From JAHEJB01 sp041748175 (GTDB taxonomy: Bacteria; Bacteroidota; Rhodothermia; Rhodothermales; Rubricoccaceae), in the NCBI GenBank assembly GCA_041748175.1, contig JBGTDU010000094.1:1-43461 (forward strand): 43,461 nt of DNA. Direction: 5' to 3'. The stretch's first letter is position 1. Each line of letters begins with the position of its first letter. Under the pieces are notes generated by a model, which saw only the letters and a list, made by a program, of their open reading frames with translations, had not been told where the DNA came from and did not search any database. Shown one piece after another: positions 15,183-24,371 of the stretch. A program made the position numbers and the translations under genes.

Positions 15183-18131
15183 ATGAAAACCCGCTACAGT
15201 GTTTTTAGCCTTGCCTTGTTTGTCTGGTTCACGCCCGCATCCGCGCAGGTAGACGCCGCGATCGCGTCCGTCAAGCAACATTTCGTTCAGAACGAGGCGC
15301 GGTATGGCGCATCAGCTACTGATCTGGCTGAGCTCATCGTAACCGACGCCTACACCAGTCGCCGGACGAATGCGACCTACGTTTACCTGCGACAGGCGTA
15401 CAACGGCATTGAGGTCTACAATGCGACCGCACAAGCCGTCGTCACCTCCGATAACCAGATTGTGGCGCCGCATGCACGGTTTGTGGCTGATCTCGGCGAC
15501 CGCGTCAATACGGACACGCCAAGCATGGGTGCCGGAGGAGCGGCGTCTTCCGCCGCTGGCTACCTCCGCTCGATTGCATCTACGTGGTTTGTTGATAGCC
15601 GCCTGGAGACAGATGGGCCGGAAGCTCCTCCTGTGGGAATGGACTATTTCGTCCTCATCCCCGAGTCCGCCAAGCTCGTTTATGTTGCACAGGAGAATGG
15701 GGATGTTCGCCTGGCTTGGGATATTTCCCTAGATACGCGCGATAAACAACACCTCTTCAGCGTGCGCGTCGACGCCGTTACCGGAAGGGTTCTGGACTAT
15801 GTTGACCTGGTTGTTCACGACCGTTGGGAAACCCTACGCTCACGAGGTACCAGAACACTTCGCGATTTTCGACCTGTCGAAACAAACCTCCGTGTTGGCG
15901 CCGGTGCACCCGAATACCGCGTCTACGCACTCCCGTGTGAGGACCCGACCCACTGCGGTCGCACCCTGGAGATCGACCCGGCTGACCCGATTGCTTCGTC
16001 CCTGGGATGGCACGACGACAACTCGTTGTCCTACACGACTACGCAGGGAAACAACACCCACGCCTACACGGATACAGACGCCAACAACGTCCCTGACCCA
16101 GGCAGTTCTCCGGATGGCGGCGGTGCTCTTCATTTCGACTTTCCTATCAACATAATTGCGGATCCTACCACATGGACGCCGGCAAGTGTTACGAACCTGT
16201 TTTACTGGAACAACATCACTCACGACGTTCTCTACCAGTATGGCTTCGATGAGGCGTCGGGAAATTTCCAGGAACACAATCTTGGAAATGGTGGAGCCGG
16301 AAGCGATTACGTGTTTGCGGAGGGCCGAGATGGGTCGGGGACATGTAATGCCAACTTCTCGACACCGGCAGATGGTGGAAACGGACGGATGCAGATGTTC
16401 CTATGCCCCTCGGGCGTAGACACGCTCAACGTATCGTTCCCTCCGAGCATCGCGGGTAACTACCTCGCCGCCGTTGCAGGCTTCGGCCCCATGGATGCAC
16501 CCGCTAGCGACATTGACGGCGACGTCGAACTTGTGGACGGAGGCGGCGCTGATCCTACACACGGTTGCGGAGCGCTCGTCGGCTTTACGCCAGGCAAGGT
16601 TGCCCTTATCCAACGCGGTGATTGCGAGTTTGGCACCAAGGTGCTGAATGCTGAAAATGCGGGGGCTATCGGTGCCATCATCTACAACTGCACCCCCGGT
16701 GCCCCACTATGCAGCACAAACAGCCCGGGTGAAAATGTCATTACCATGGGTGCTGGTGTCGATGGCGGTTCCGTCACGATTCCCTCTTATATGGTATATG
16801 AGAGCACCGGGCTGGCGATGATCGACGAAATGCCAGGTACCGTCACGGTTTCGGCTTTCAGGGGCACGTCCTTTTTTGCTGACACCAGTATTGATAATGG
16901 CATTGTCGTACACGAATATATTCACGGCCTTTCGAACCGGCTGACCGGTGGTCCGGCGGCGGCGGGCTGCCTCGGCAACGCTGAGCAAATGGGCGAAGGC
17001 TGGAGCGATTACTACGCCATGGTGTTTACCATTGAACCAGGTGATTCAGGTACGGACTCTCGCCCGGTTGGCGTGTACGGATTGGCATCGCCAAGTGGGA
17101 TTCGAGCTGCGCCATACTCAACAGATTTCGGGATCAACAGCTTTACGTACCAGGACAGCCGGACGGCGGTAGTGCCGCACGGAGTTGGCCACGTTTGGGG
17201 TACGGCTATCTGGGAGATGACGTGGGAGTTGATCGATGCTCATGGGTTTGACCCTGATGTCTATGACGCAACCGGTACGGCTGGCAATCAAATCGCCTTA
17301 AGCCTCGTCACGGAAGCCATGAAGCTGCAGCCTTGTTCGCCAGGTTTCGTGGACGGCCGGGATGCTATCATAGAAGCAGATCAGTTGCTCTATGGCGGTG
17401 CCAACACGGACCTCCTGTGGGCTGCGTTCGCGCGGCGTGGCCTCGGCGTTTTCGCGGACCAGGGCTCATCGGGCACAAACGCTGACAACACCGAGGACTT
17501 CACCGTGCCCGTTTCTGATCCGGCTCCTGTTCTGGACCCTACTTTTGTGACGCTGGATGTTCAGGAGGGCGAGACAGAGGTCGCGCCCGTTTTGATCTCC
17601 AACGTAGGAGGATCCGAGCTAACCTGGAGTCTCAGCACGCCCCCAAGTTGGCTGTCGTACAGTTCGTCAGGTGGATCCATCTCGCCCGGTGGGAGCGTCA
17701 ACGTCAACTTCACTCTTGACGCTGATGGGTTCTTGGCCGGTGCTTCCGAGATGGCTACGGTAACCATGACGACAAACGCACCGGGTGGGAACGCCTCGAT
17801 TGACATCGATGTGACGATGAACGTCATCATGTTCGTGGCCAACGAAGCCGGGATGGACTTCCCAGGGACGCACCTTCTTTCAGAGGTCTATCCCAATCCA
17901 TTCAACCCGACGACGACGTTTACGCTTGCTGTCGCGGACCCCCAAGACGTGCAGATCGCGCTATTCGATGTCCTCGGGCGTCATATCACGATGCTGAACA
18001 ACGGGCCGCTCTCCGGTCGGACGAACTACCAGTTCACGATCGACGGGCGCGGGCTGACTAGCGGGACGTACTTCATCCGTATCGCAGGCGAGACGTTCGC
18101 GGATAGCCACCGCATCACGCTGCTGAAATGA
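15183..18131 (+). CDS. secreted M36 (fungalysin-type) metallopeptidase with PA domain and T9SS sorting domain
   Basis: A 982-residue extracellular zinc protease. I chose the ATG at 15183 because it starts a clean signal peptide (KTRYSVFSLALFVWF, cleavage near ASAQ at residue 22); the upstream in-frame start adds 16 non-signal residues. An FTP-like propeptide region follows, with ATYVYLRQAYNGIEVYNA. The catalytic domain has HEYIH at 577-581 and the third-ligand motif GEGWSD with Glu605, both typical of M36. A PA (protease-associated) insert lies at about 430-545, with KVALIQRGDCEF and AGAIGAIIYN. An Ig-like or BACON-like beta domain is at about 785-880, and the final ~85 residues are a T9SS sorting domain (YPNPFNP, LFDVLGRH, SGTYFIRI). 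It probably degrades environmental protein. It is a single gene with a downstream bidirectional terminator. Confidence 0.92.
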   Translation: MKTRYSVFSLALFVWFTPASAQVDAAIASVKQHFVQNEARYGASATDLAELIVTDAYTSRRTNATYVYLRQAYNGIEVYNATAQAVVTSDNQIVAPHARFVADLGDRVNTDTPSMGAGGAASSAAGYLRSIASTWFVDSRLETDGPEAPPVGMDYFVLIPESAKLVYVAQENGDVRLAWDISLDTRDKQHLFSVRVDAVTGRVLDYVDLVVHDRWETLRSRGTRTLRDFRPVETNLRVGAGAPEYRVYALPCEDPTHCGRTLEIDPADPIASSLGWHDDNSLSYTTTQGNNTHAYTDTDANNVPDPGSSPDGGGALHFDFPINIIADPTTWTPASVTNLFYWNNITHDVLYQYGFDEASGNFQEHNLGNGGAGSDYVFAEGRDGSGTCNANFSTPADGGNGRMQMFLCPSGVDTLNVSFPPSIAGNYLAAVAGFGPMDAPASDIDGDVELVDGGGADPTHGCGALVGFTPGKVALIQRGDCEFGTKVLNAENAGAIGAIIYNCTPGAPLCSTNSPGENVITMGAGVDGGSVTIPSYMVYESTGLAMIDEMPGTVTVSAFRGTSFFADTSIDNGIVVHEYIHGLSNRLTGGPAAAGCLGNAEQMGEGWSDYYAMVFTIEPGDSGTDSRPVGVYGLASPSGIRAAPYSTDFGINSFTYQDSRTAVVPHGVGHVWGTAIWEMTWELIDAHGFDPDVYDATGTAGNQIALSLVTEAMKLQPCSPGFVDGRDAIIEADQLLYGGANTDLLWAAFARRGLGVFADQGSSGTNADNTEDFTVPVSDPAPVLDPTFVTLDVQEGETEVAPVLISNVGGSELTWSLSTPPSWLSYSSSGGSISPGGSVNVNFTLDADGFLAGASEMATVTMTTNAPGGNASIDIDVTMNVIMFVANEAGMDFPGTHLLSEVYPNPFNPTTTFTLAVADPQDVQIALFDVLGRHITMLNNGPLSGRTNYQFTIDGRGLTSGTYFIRIAGETFADSHRITLLK

Positions 18132-18211
18132 TTGAGCGGAGCGAAATCATCCTGAACCCCGCGTAGCGGTGTGAGGGATCTCGTCGCCCGAGAGCAATCC
18201 TGGAACGAAGA

Positions 18212-18245
18212 AGCCCCCGGTGAGCACGCTCGCCGGGGGCTTTTC
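18212..18245. terminator. intrinsic terminator between convergent genes
   Basis: Arms AGCCCCCGGTGAGC (18212-18225) and GCTCGCCGGGGGCT (18228-18241) form a 14-bp stem with one G-T wobble and a 2-nt loop, followed by TTTT on the plus strand. It ends the M36 peptidase transcript. On the minus strand it starts within or next to the methyltransferase stop and is followed by a moderately T-rich stretch, so it may serve both genes. Confidence 0.88.
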
Positions 18246-19207
18246 TATGCCATCAACGTGCTTTCGTGCTTTCTGAAACGCGCCACGAAGAACGCCTCGA
18301 AAGCACGGTCCGGCAGGACGCGGCGGGCGTTCGAAACCTGTGGGCTGAAGGCTCGGCCTTTCCACAATGGCAAAGCCGGTTGAATCACATCACCAACCAG
18401 CTCAGCCAGTCCGGTATCGACGAGTTCGACGGCGTCGCCGAACGTCCGCAGCGCCTTTTGGAGTACCGCCTCGTTTTCCTCCGGCGCAAACGTGCAGGTC
18501 GAGTAAACCAGGGTGCCTCCCGGCCTCAGCGCCTGAATGCCTCCAAATAGTAATCGCTGCTGCTTGGTTCGCATCTCCTTGATCTTCCGCAGGCTCCAGT
18601 AGCGCGTCGTTTCGGGATCATCTTCCCGGAAGCGGCCCTCGCTGGAGCACGGCGCATCCACCAACACGCGGTCGAAGGACTCCGACTCGCGGTGCCAGTA
18701 CGCCGTCCCTGAACCGAGGACGGGTCGGACGATGGAACTCCCCTGCCGGGCGAGATTTGCCGTGAGCTTGAAGAAGCGTTTCCGCACTTTTTCGACGGCC
18801 ACGATTTCTCCCTGATCCTGCATGAGGCAAGCCATTTGGCGGGTCTTGCTTCCGGGCGCGGCGCACAGGTCAAGAATGCGCTCGCCAGGCTGCGGGTTCA
18901 GGACGAGTGGGGGAAGCTGGCTCGAGACGTTCTGGAGGTAGATGGCTTCGTTGATGGCAGGTTGCGAAGTGAGAAGCCGTGCGCGCTCCTCAAACGGAAC
19001 GGTGTGGGCACCGGGAACACCAGGGACAGGTTGTGGCGAAAGCCCCACGGCGCGTAAGTCCGCCAAAACATCCTCTGGCTGCGCCATGAGCGTGTTGACG
19101 CGGAAGCCCACGGCCGAAGGCGTGGAGAACGATGCCAGCGCCTGATTGAACCGCTCCGGGGGAACGATTTGTCGGAGCCGCTCAAGAAATTGATCGGGGA
19201 GTGGCAT
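18245..19207 (-). CDS. RsmB/NOP-family RNA (cytosine-5-)-methyltransferase
   Basis: A 320-residue S-adenosylmethionine-dependent m5C RNA methyltransferase. The SAM-binding motif DLCAAPGSKT is at 113-122. DAPCS at 184-188 gives Cys187, which assists release, and STCTFAPEENE gives the nucleophile Cys238. The N-terminal part (LERLRQIVPPERFNQALASFSTP) is the short RsmF/Nop2-like segment. There is no NusB-like domain as in RsmB, and no PUA extension, so the target could be 16S rRNA at an RsmB- or RsmF-type site, or a tRNA. It is convergent with the M36 peptidase gene and separated from clpX by a repeat element. Family is certain; the exact target is not. Confidence 0.92.
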   Translation of the reverse strand: MPLPDQFLERLRQIVPPERFNQALASFSTPSAVGFRVNTLMAQPEDVLADLRAVGLSPQPVPGVPGAHTVPFEERARLLTSQPAINEAIYLQNVSSQLPPLVLNPQPGERILDLCAAPGSKTRQMACLMQDQGEIVAVEKVRKRFFKLTANLARQGSSIVRPVLGSGTAYWHRESESFDRVLVDAPCSSEGRFREDDPETTRYWSLRKIKEMRTKQQRLLFGGIQALRPGGTLVYSTCTFAPEENEAVLQKALRTFGDAVELVDTGLAELVGDVIQPALPLWKGRAFSPQVSNARRVLPDRAFEAFFVARFRKHESTLMA

Positions 19208-19239
19208 AGTGGTGTGGCCTAGTCGGTGCGGCAGGCAAC

Positions 19240-19569
19240 CTAGGGGTCTATCGGACTTAGCAGGCTGTTGATTTATTCATCCGTTGGCGAGGCGAGCGGA
19301 TGTTGGTCGAGATCAAGGCGCGAGATCGCAGTCGTATTGGTGATCCGGTTAGATTCTCGCAACGCTGAGATCGAACAAGAGCCGCCGCCGCAGATAGGAG
19401 GAATAGATCAACAGCCTGTGAGGCAGATTCTACTGCGGCGGCGGTTAATCGGCCCATTTCTCCGCTCTTTTTCGTTACATAGTCCCACTATGCGCTTCAA
19501 AAGAGCGAATAACTGGTCTCGATTACCCACTCGCCTCGCAACGAACCCCTCAGTCCGATGGACCCCTAG
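19240..19569. mobile_element. MITE-like element A, copy 1, interrupted by element B
   Basis: Bounded by inverted ends CTAGGGGTCTATCGGACT and AGTCCGATGGACCCCTAG, with one mismatch in 18. Its interior from about 19420 to 19560 matches copy 2 at 29576-29743, and the extra length is element B nested near the left end. The outermost CTAG fits the YTAR target duplications made by IS5-group transposases, which is only suggestive. It contains no transposase gene. An internal hairpin with arms CGCTCTTTT and AAAAGAGCG lies at 19463-19507. It lies in the clpX upstream region. Confidence 0.8.
19261..19419. mobile_element. MITE-like element B, copy 1, nested in element A
   Basis: 159 bp with terminal inverted repeats CAGGCTGTTGATTTATTC and GAATAGATCAACAGCCTG (17 of 18 matching). 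It contains no complete gene. It is inserted in element A just after ACTTAG; the uninterrupted junction is visible in copy 2 of A at about 29595. A reverse-orientation copy lies at 29744-29921. Confidence 0.8.
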
Positions 19570-19621
19570 TCACCGCGGAAAGGCGGAGGAGGAATCGTAC
19601 CCGAGATTCAAGGAATCGTTG

Positions 19622-19627
19622 TATAAT
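19622..19627 (+). promoter_or_regulatory. possible -10 box upstream of clpX
   Basis: A perfect TATAAT (preceded by GTTG) 45 bp before the clpX start codon. No good -35 match is seen 17 bp upstream, and the group's usual TAnnTTTG box is not present, so this is a weak call. Confidence 0.3.
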
Positions 19628-19671
19628 GGCAGCGCATCTGACGACATAGCCGGTCCAACCCACAGCGCATC

Positions 19672-20949
19672 ATGGAAACCACAGGCGGAGACGACGTTAT
19701 CCGTTGTTCATTCTGCGAAAAGACGGCCCACGAAGTGGCATCGATGGTTGCGGGCCCGGATCCGTCCGACGTCTACATCTGCGACGTCTGCATCAAGCAC
19801 GCGTCGGGCATCGTGCAGAGCGAGGCACCGATGCAACTTGCGGCAAAGCGCCATTCCGGAGGTCTGCGGCACCATCGGCTGACTCCACCGGAGATTAAAG
19901 GTGCGCTGGACGAGCACGTCATAGGGCAAGAGCACGCCAAGAGGGCATTGGCCGTCGCCGTCTACAATCACTACAAAAGAATTGAGGCCGAGGACTTTCT
20001 CCATGAGTACGACGACGTGGAGTTGGAGAAAAGCAACATCCTGCTTATCGGGCCAACGGGGACAGGAAAGACGCTCCTCGCGAAGACGCTGGCGCGCATT
20101 CTCGACGTGCCGTTCTCGATAGCCGACGCGACCGCGCTCACGGAGGCCGGTTATGTAGGCGAGGACGTGGAGAGCATCCTGAGCCACATTCTGCAATCGG
20201 CCGATTACAACGTGGAGCGTGCCGAGCGCGGCATTATTTACATTGACGAGATCGACAAGCTGGCGCGGAAGAGCGACAACGCTTCCATCACGCGCGATGT
20301 CTCGGGCGAGGGCGTCCAACAGGCCCTCCTGAAAATGCTGGAAGGGACCGTGGCGGGTGTTCCTCCGAAGGGCGGCCGCAAGCATCCTGAGCAAAGCCTC
20401 ATCTCGTTTGACACGCGAAACGTCCTGTTCATCTGTGGCGGCGCGTTCGACGGGCTCGGAGAGCTGGTAGCGCACCGTCTTTCCTCCAGCCCAATCGGGT
20501 TCTCGGTCGACGGCAAGGCTTCACGGTTGGACAAACGAGACCCCGCCATCTTCCAGCACGTCCGGCCAGACGATTTGCTCGGGTACGGCCTCATCCCCGA
20601 ACTCATCGGGCGCCTGCCGCTTGTCGCGGCGCTGCACGGCCTTTCGCCCGAGGAGCTGCGTCGCATCCTCATCGAGCCAAAAAACGCGCTCACCAAGCAG
20701 TACCGCAAGCTTTTTGCGATGGATGGTGTAGATCTCAGCTTCGACGACGAGGCACTGGACGCCGTCGTCGAGAAAGCGGAAACACTGGGCACAGGGGCGC
20801 GCGGCCTCCGTTCGGTTTTGGAGGAATCCATGCTCGACCTCATGTATGATATGCCGTCGCTCACTGGAATGGCGCGGTGCCACATCACGTCCGCCGTTGT
20901 TAGAGACGGCGCTGCACCCATTTACGAGGAGCGTAAGGCGTCCGCGTGA
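19672..20949 (+). CDS. clpX: ATP-dependent Clp protease ATP-binding subunit ClpX
   Basis: A 425-residue AAA+ unfoldase that feeds tagged proteins to ClpP. The N-terminal zinc-binding domain has Cys12, Cys15, Cys37 and Cys40. Walker A GPTGTGKT is at 127-134, the pore loop GYVG at 160-163 and Walker B with IDEID at 191-195. The RKH loop region GGRKHPEQ follows. An IGF tripeptide, the loop that docks on ClpP, is present in SSPIGFSVDG, so it should partner ClpP. The sensor region GARGLRSVLEE is also present. Length is normal. clpP is not adjacent, unlike in many bacteria. The next gene (YihY-like) starts 62 bp downstream. Confidence 0.96.
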   Translation: METTGGDDVIRCSFCEKTAHEVASMVAGPDPSDVYICDVCIKHASGIVQSEAPMQLAAKRHSGGLRHHRLTPPEIKGALDEHVIGQEHAKRALAVAVYNHYKRIEAEDFLHEYDDVELEKSNILLIGPTGTGKTLLAKTLARILDVPFSIADATALTEAGYVGEDVESILSHILQSADYNVERAERGIIYIDEIDKLARKSDNASITRDVSGEGVQQALLKMLEGTVAGVPPKGGRKHPEQSLISFDTRNVLFICGGAFDGLGELVAHRLSSSPIGFSVDGKASRLDKRDPAIFQHVRPDDLLGYGLIPELIGRLPLVAALHGLSPEELRRILIEPKNALTKQYRKLFAMDGVDLSFDDEALDAVVEKAETLGTGARGLRSVLEESMLDLMYDMPSLTGMARCHITSAVVRDGAAPIYEERKASA

Positions 20950-21011
20950 TGCCGCGGCCCTGCAACGCGCGCTGAATTGAACTGGCCCTTGTCGACAAGG
21001 CCGCATCGCCT

Positions 21012-22118
21012 ATGCTCAGCCAAGCCAGTCGGCATCTGACAACGATCCTCAGTTCGCCCCGCTACTACGTGGGCGGGCTTGTTCGTAAGCTGACCAGCAA
21101 CCCGGTACCCATCTGGTGCCAGGCCATCGCGTTCAAAGTGCTGGTCACGGTGGCGCCCCTGATCCTTCTGGGCACGGGCATTTTTGGTCTGGTTCTCCGG
21201 CAGGAGAACCCCTACGAACGCGTCGCGGTGTATTTCAGGAGCTTCCTTCCCTCGGCCCAATCGGGGCCGCTGATCGAGCTAATGCAGGATCTTCAGCGGG
21301 CTTCCGGAGCACTCACTGTCTTCGGCGCATTCGCGTTTGTGATTACGGTGGTAACGCTTTTCGGAACGCTGCGGTTTGTCATCTCGAGCGCGATGGGGAC
21401 AGATCGGCACGAGACCCGGTCGCGAATACAAGGCTTCGTCTTCGACACACGCATGGCGGCGCAAGTCGGGATGCTGTTTCTTCTGTCCTTTGGCCTGACG
21501 TTCGCGGTCAACACGTTGCAGATGGAGACGACGGCTCTGGGCACGAATGTGGGCCTCGATCCTGAAACGCTACAGCGCGGATGGCGATTCATCCTCCGTA
21601 TGACGACGCTTCTGGTGCCGTGGGCGATCTCGCTCGCCATGTTTACCCAGCTCTTCTTCTTCATTCCCCGCCCAAAGCCGCCGCTTCGAAGCGCGTTGTT
21701 CGGCGCATTCGTGACCGCCGTCCTGTTCGAAGGCGCAAAAAACGGCTTTACGATTTATGCGCGATACTCCGGTCGTTCATTTCGCGCCGACAGCGTTGAG
21801 GGCACCGACGCACTTGGCGGTTTGCAAGGCGTCTTTTTGCTGATTCTGGTTTTCGTGGCCTGGGCCTACATCTCGGCCCTCATTCTGATAGTGGGGGCAA
21901 TGGTCGCCACGCTGCACGAGCATCGGCATCAACCCCGGAGATCGGCCGCCCGGCGTCTGTGGCGGACGATTCGGCAACGACGGCCCAAGGGCGGCGAGAC
22001 CGGGGAATCGACGAATTCGATGGAGGCGATTGCGGAGGAGCCGCCGGTTTCGAGGGTGTCCTCGATTGGCACCGATGGCCCCGCTTCCGAATCCGACGCG
22101 AGGAGTGGACTGCCGTAG
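21012..22118 (+). CDS. YihY/BrkB-family inner membrane protein
   Basis: A 368-residue polytopic membrane protein of the YihY/virulence factor BrkB family (UPF0761-like), whose precise function is not established. Six or so membrane helices are visible, e.g. AFKVLVTVAPLILLGTGIFGLV, ALTVFGAFAFVITVVTLFGTL, MLFLLSFGLTFAVN, TLLVPWAISLAMFTQLFFFIP and GVFLLILVFVAWAYISALILI. The motif FIPRPKPPLRSALFGAFVTAVLFEGAKNGF region matches the family core, and a charged tail of about 60 residues follows. It precedes the TamA-like gene by 30 bp and could be in an operon with tamA and tamB. Confidence 0.88.
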   Translation: MLSQASRHLTTILSSPRYYVGGLVRKLTSNPVPIWCQAIAFKVLVTVAPLILLGTGIFGLVLRQENPYERVAVYFRSFLPSAQSGPLIELMQDLQRASGALTVFGAFAFVITVVTLFGTLRFVISSAMGTDRHETRSRIQGFVFDTRMAAQVGMLFLLSFGLTFAVNTLQMETTALGTNVGLDPETLQRGWRFILRMTTLLVPWAISLAMFTQLFFFIPRPKPPLRSALFGAFVTAVLFEGAKNGFTIYARYSGRSFRADSVEGTDALGGLQGVFLLILVFVAWAYISALILIVGAMVATLHEHRHQPRRSAARRLWRTIRQRRPKGGETGESTNSMEAIAEEPPVSRVSSIGTDGPASESDARSGLP

Positions 22119-22148
22119 CTTAAGGGTTCCCCAAGCCACAAAGGCCAC

Positions 22149-24368
22149 GTGACGTTCGCCGGAAAATTGATCCTCGCTGGTGGGTTAATCCTGTTTGCCG
22201 TTCTTGGAGGCGAAGCCCCGCGGGCTCAGGATCCGCTCTATCTCCTCAACGACACAACGTCTGTAGGGCGCATAGATTTTCGGTTCGCGAGCACGCAAAC
22301 CTTTTCACCCTCGGCATTAAAAACACAGATTGCAACCACGGCTCCCGGCTATTTCCAGCGTGGTTGGCGGGCCTCGGTGCTTTCGGCGCTTCCCGTCATT
22401 CCTGAGCCCGGCACCTTTCCGTTTAGCCCGATCGAGCTTCAAAAGGATGTCATCCGCCTGGCGCGGTACTACGATCGCAACGGATTTCCCGCTGCGCTAG
22501 TGGATTACGAAGTGGAGCTGGATACCTCGCGCAACGATGTCGACATTGTCTTTGCGATTGATGAGGGTGAACCGCTGCGGATAGACTCGCTGTGGTTTGC
22601 CGCCTCGGGCGGACGGGCTGCCGTCGACCTCCTCGACGAGGACCTCAGGCAAGAGTGGCGGGATTTTCGGGACGGGATTGCGCTTCAAAAAGGAGAACGT
22701 CTCGACGAATACCGCCTGTCCAACCTGCGAGACCAGGCCATCGGATGGTTGCAGGAGCGCGGCTATGCTTTCGCAGATGCATCGACTGAGATACTCGTGG
22801 ACTCGACAGCTCTCCTGGCAACCGTGCGTGTCAAGGTCAGCACCGGACCGCGCGGCTATTTTTCGGGAATCGAGGTGGATGGTGCGGAGTCCGTTAGTCC
22901 GGTCGTTGTGACGCGCGAACTTCCCTTTCAGCCGGGCGATCTTTTCAATCGGCGAGAGCTTACAGAGGGGCAGCGACAAGTATTCGGCCTGAATCTGTTC
23001 CAACTCGCCGCCGTTGATATCGCGCCTGACCAGCCGCAGGATTCTACGGTAGACGTCATCGTTCGCGTGCGAGAAGGCCCCGCTCGATACATCAATGCCT
23101 TATCCGGCTACTATTCGGATGGAGGCGTCACCGCGAGCGCCCAATGGACGCACCGCAATTTTTTTGGTGCCGCCCGCTCGTTCACCGCTTCAATCAACGC
23201 CCAAACGGGAATCGGCGCGGTCGGATCGTATCCGGTGGTGGACTACGAGGCGCGCTTGTCTCTTCGCCAGCCGTACGTCTTGCATCGAAGATTTTCGGGA
23301 GGAATTGAGCCGTTCGTCCGCTATCGGGACGACGTGGTAGAAGTGGCGACGCAGTATGGCGTGACCACATCGCTCCTCTATGAACTGGGCATACTCCGGA
23401 CGGCAACGTTGTCGAGTACTCTTTCAGCCCGGACCGTAGGTTCCGATGCGCCCAGTCTGCTTGATCCGTCTACCTTGCTTCCGGGCGATGCCTTTACAAT
23501 TTCGCATAGCCAACTCGGCTTCTCGATTGTCTATGGAAGGGTAGACAATCCGCTGAGCCCACGAAGTGGCTTTGTTATCCGGCCTTCTGCAACCGCTGCT
23601 GGCCTCTTGTTTACAGATGTCACGTTCGGCACGCTCAACCTTTCCGCCACCGGCTATGTGCCATTGGGGCGCAAGATCGGGCTCGTTTTGAGGGGCTCGG
23701 GCGGCGCCCTGTTCTCAGTCGGTTCCACCGATCCGAACAATGAGCGTGACTATCTCGCCCTCCGGAATCAGTTGTTTTTCGCCGGCGGCACCAATGATGT
23801 GCGCGGATGGGCCGGCAACTTGCTCGGACCCAAGTTCCTCGATTTCACACGCGTTGATTCAACCGTCGTCTTTGTTCCTGGAGACGAAGTTGGAGCGTAT
23901 TACACAAGTCGTTACGGTGTGCGCTACCGCCCTGTGGGCTCCCAATCCAAGGCTTCCGCAGCCATCCAGCTAAATGTGCCGCTCCCACTGGGTGAAAATT
24001 GGGGAGCGAGCCTCTTCATGGATGCCGGACGCGTGTGGCGAACGGCGGAAGGTTTGTACGACCTCTTCGGAAATGCAGCGGGCGAATTCCCAAACCTCCC
24101 CGCGCTCATAAGCCGGTTTCGAACGGAAGGCGAGACTATCCGGTACGGGGCCGGTGCCGGGATTCAATACTTGACCCCGGTTGGCTACGTGACGTTGGCC
24201 GTCGGAGCCAAGCTAAACCCCTCCTACCTGGACCTCCGCGACCCGCGCGAGATTCTCGTCGCCGCCGACATTGAAGCGCTTTCCGCCGCCCCTCCCGACT
24301 TCGATGCCGTGCCTGAAGATTGGCTCCGTCGCTTGCAGTTTCATTTTGTGATCGCACAACAATTCTAA
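22149..24368 (+). CDS. Omp85-family outer membrane protein (TamA/BamA-like)
   Basis: A 739-residue outer membrane assembly factor. The start codon is GTG at 22149; a signal peptide (KLILAGGLILFAVLGG) with cleavage near PRAQ follows. POTRA-like domains occupy about residues 35-310, e.g. DVIRLARYYDRNGFPAALVDYEVEL and RGYFSGIEVDGAESVSPVVV. The C-terminal beta-barrel starts near RYINALSGYYSDGG, contains repeated strands, and ends with LQFHFVIAQQF, a terminal aromatic residue as required for barrel insertion. The downstream partner is a TamB-like gene 3 nt away, so this is most likely the TamA-equivalent of a translocation and assembly module. A general BamA is an alternative, but those are usually found with skp/ompH genes. 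Confidence 0.88.
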   Translation: MTFAGKLILAGGLILFAVLGGEAPRAQDPLYLLNDTTSVGRIDFRFASTQTFSPSALKTQIATTAPGYFQRGWRASVLSALPVIPEPGTFPFSPIELQKDVIRLARYYDRNGFPAALVDYEVELDTSRNDVDIVFAIDEGEPLRIDSLWFAASGGRAAVDLLDEDLRQEWRDFRDGIALQKGERLDEYRLSNLRDQAIGWLQERGYAFADASTEILVDSTALLATVRVKVSTGPRGYFSGIEVDGAESVSPVVVTRELPFQPGDLFNRRELTEGQRQVFGLNLFQLAAVDIAPDQPQDSTVDVIVRVREGPARYINALSGYYSDGGVTASAQWTHRNFFGAARSFTASINAQTGIGAVGSYPVVDYEARLSLRQPYVLHRRFSGGIEPFVRYRDDVVEVATQYGVTTSLLYELGILRTATLSSTLSARTVGSDAPSLLDPSTLLPGDAFTISHSQLGFSIVYGRVDNPLSPRSGFVIRPSATAAGLLFTDVTFGTLNLSATGYVPLGRKIGLVLRGSGGALFSVGSTDPNNERDYLALRNQLFFAGGTNDVRGWAGNLLGPKFLDFTRVDSTVVFVPGDEVGAYYTSRYGVRYRPVGSQSKASAAIQLNVPLPLGENWGASLFMDAGRVWRTAEGLYDLFGNAAGEFPNLPALISRFRTEGETIRYGAGAGIQYLTPVGYVTLAVGAKLNPSYLDLRDPREILVAADIEALSAAPPDFDAVPEDWLRRLQFHFVIAQQF

Positions 24369-24371
24369 CCG

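Noticed and set aside
15183..18131. Start at the in-frame codon 15135 for the M36 peptidase
   Set aside because: It would put 16 non-signal residues before a perfect signal peptide.
19261..19419. CYTH/CyaB-like peptide (LVEIKARDRSRIGDP) in element B
   Set aside because: Only a short similarity to an N-terminal motif of class IV adenylate cyclases; the frame stops soon and the segment is a repeat with TIRs.
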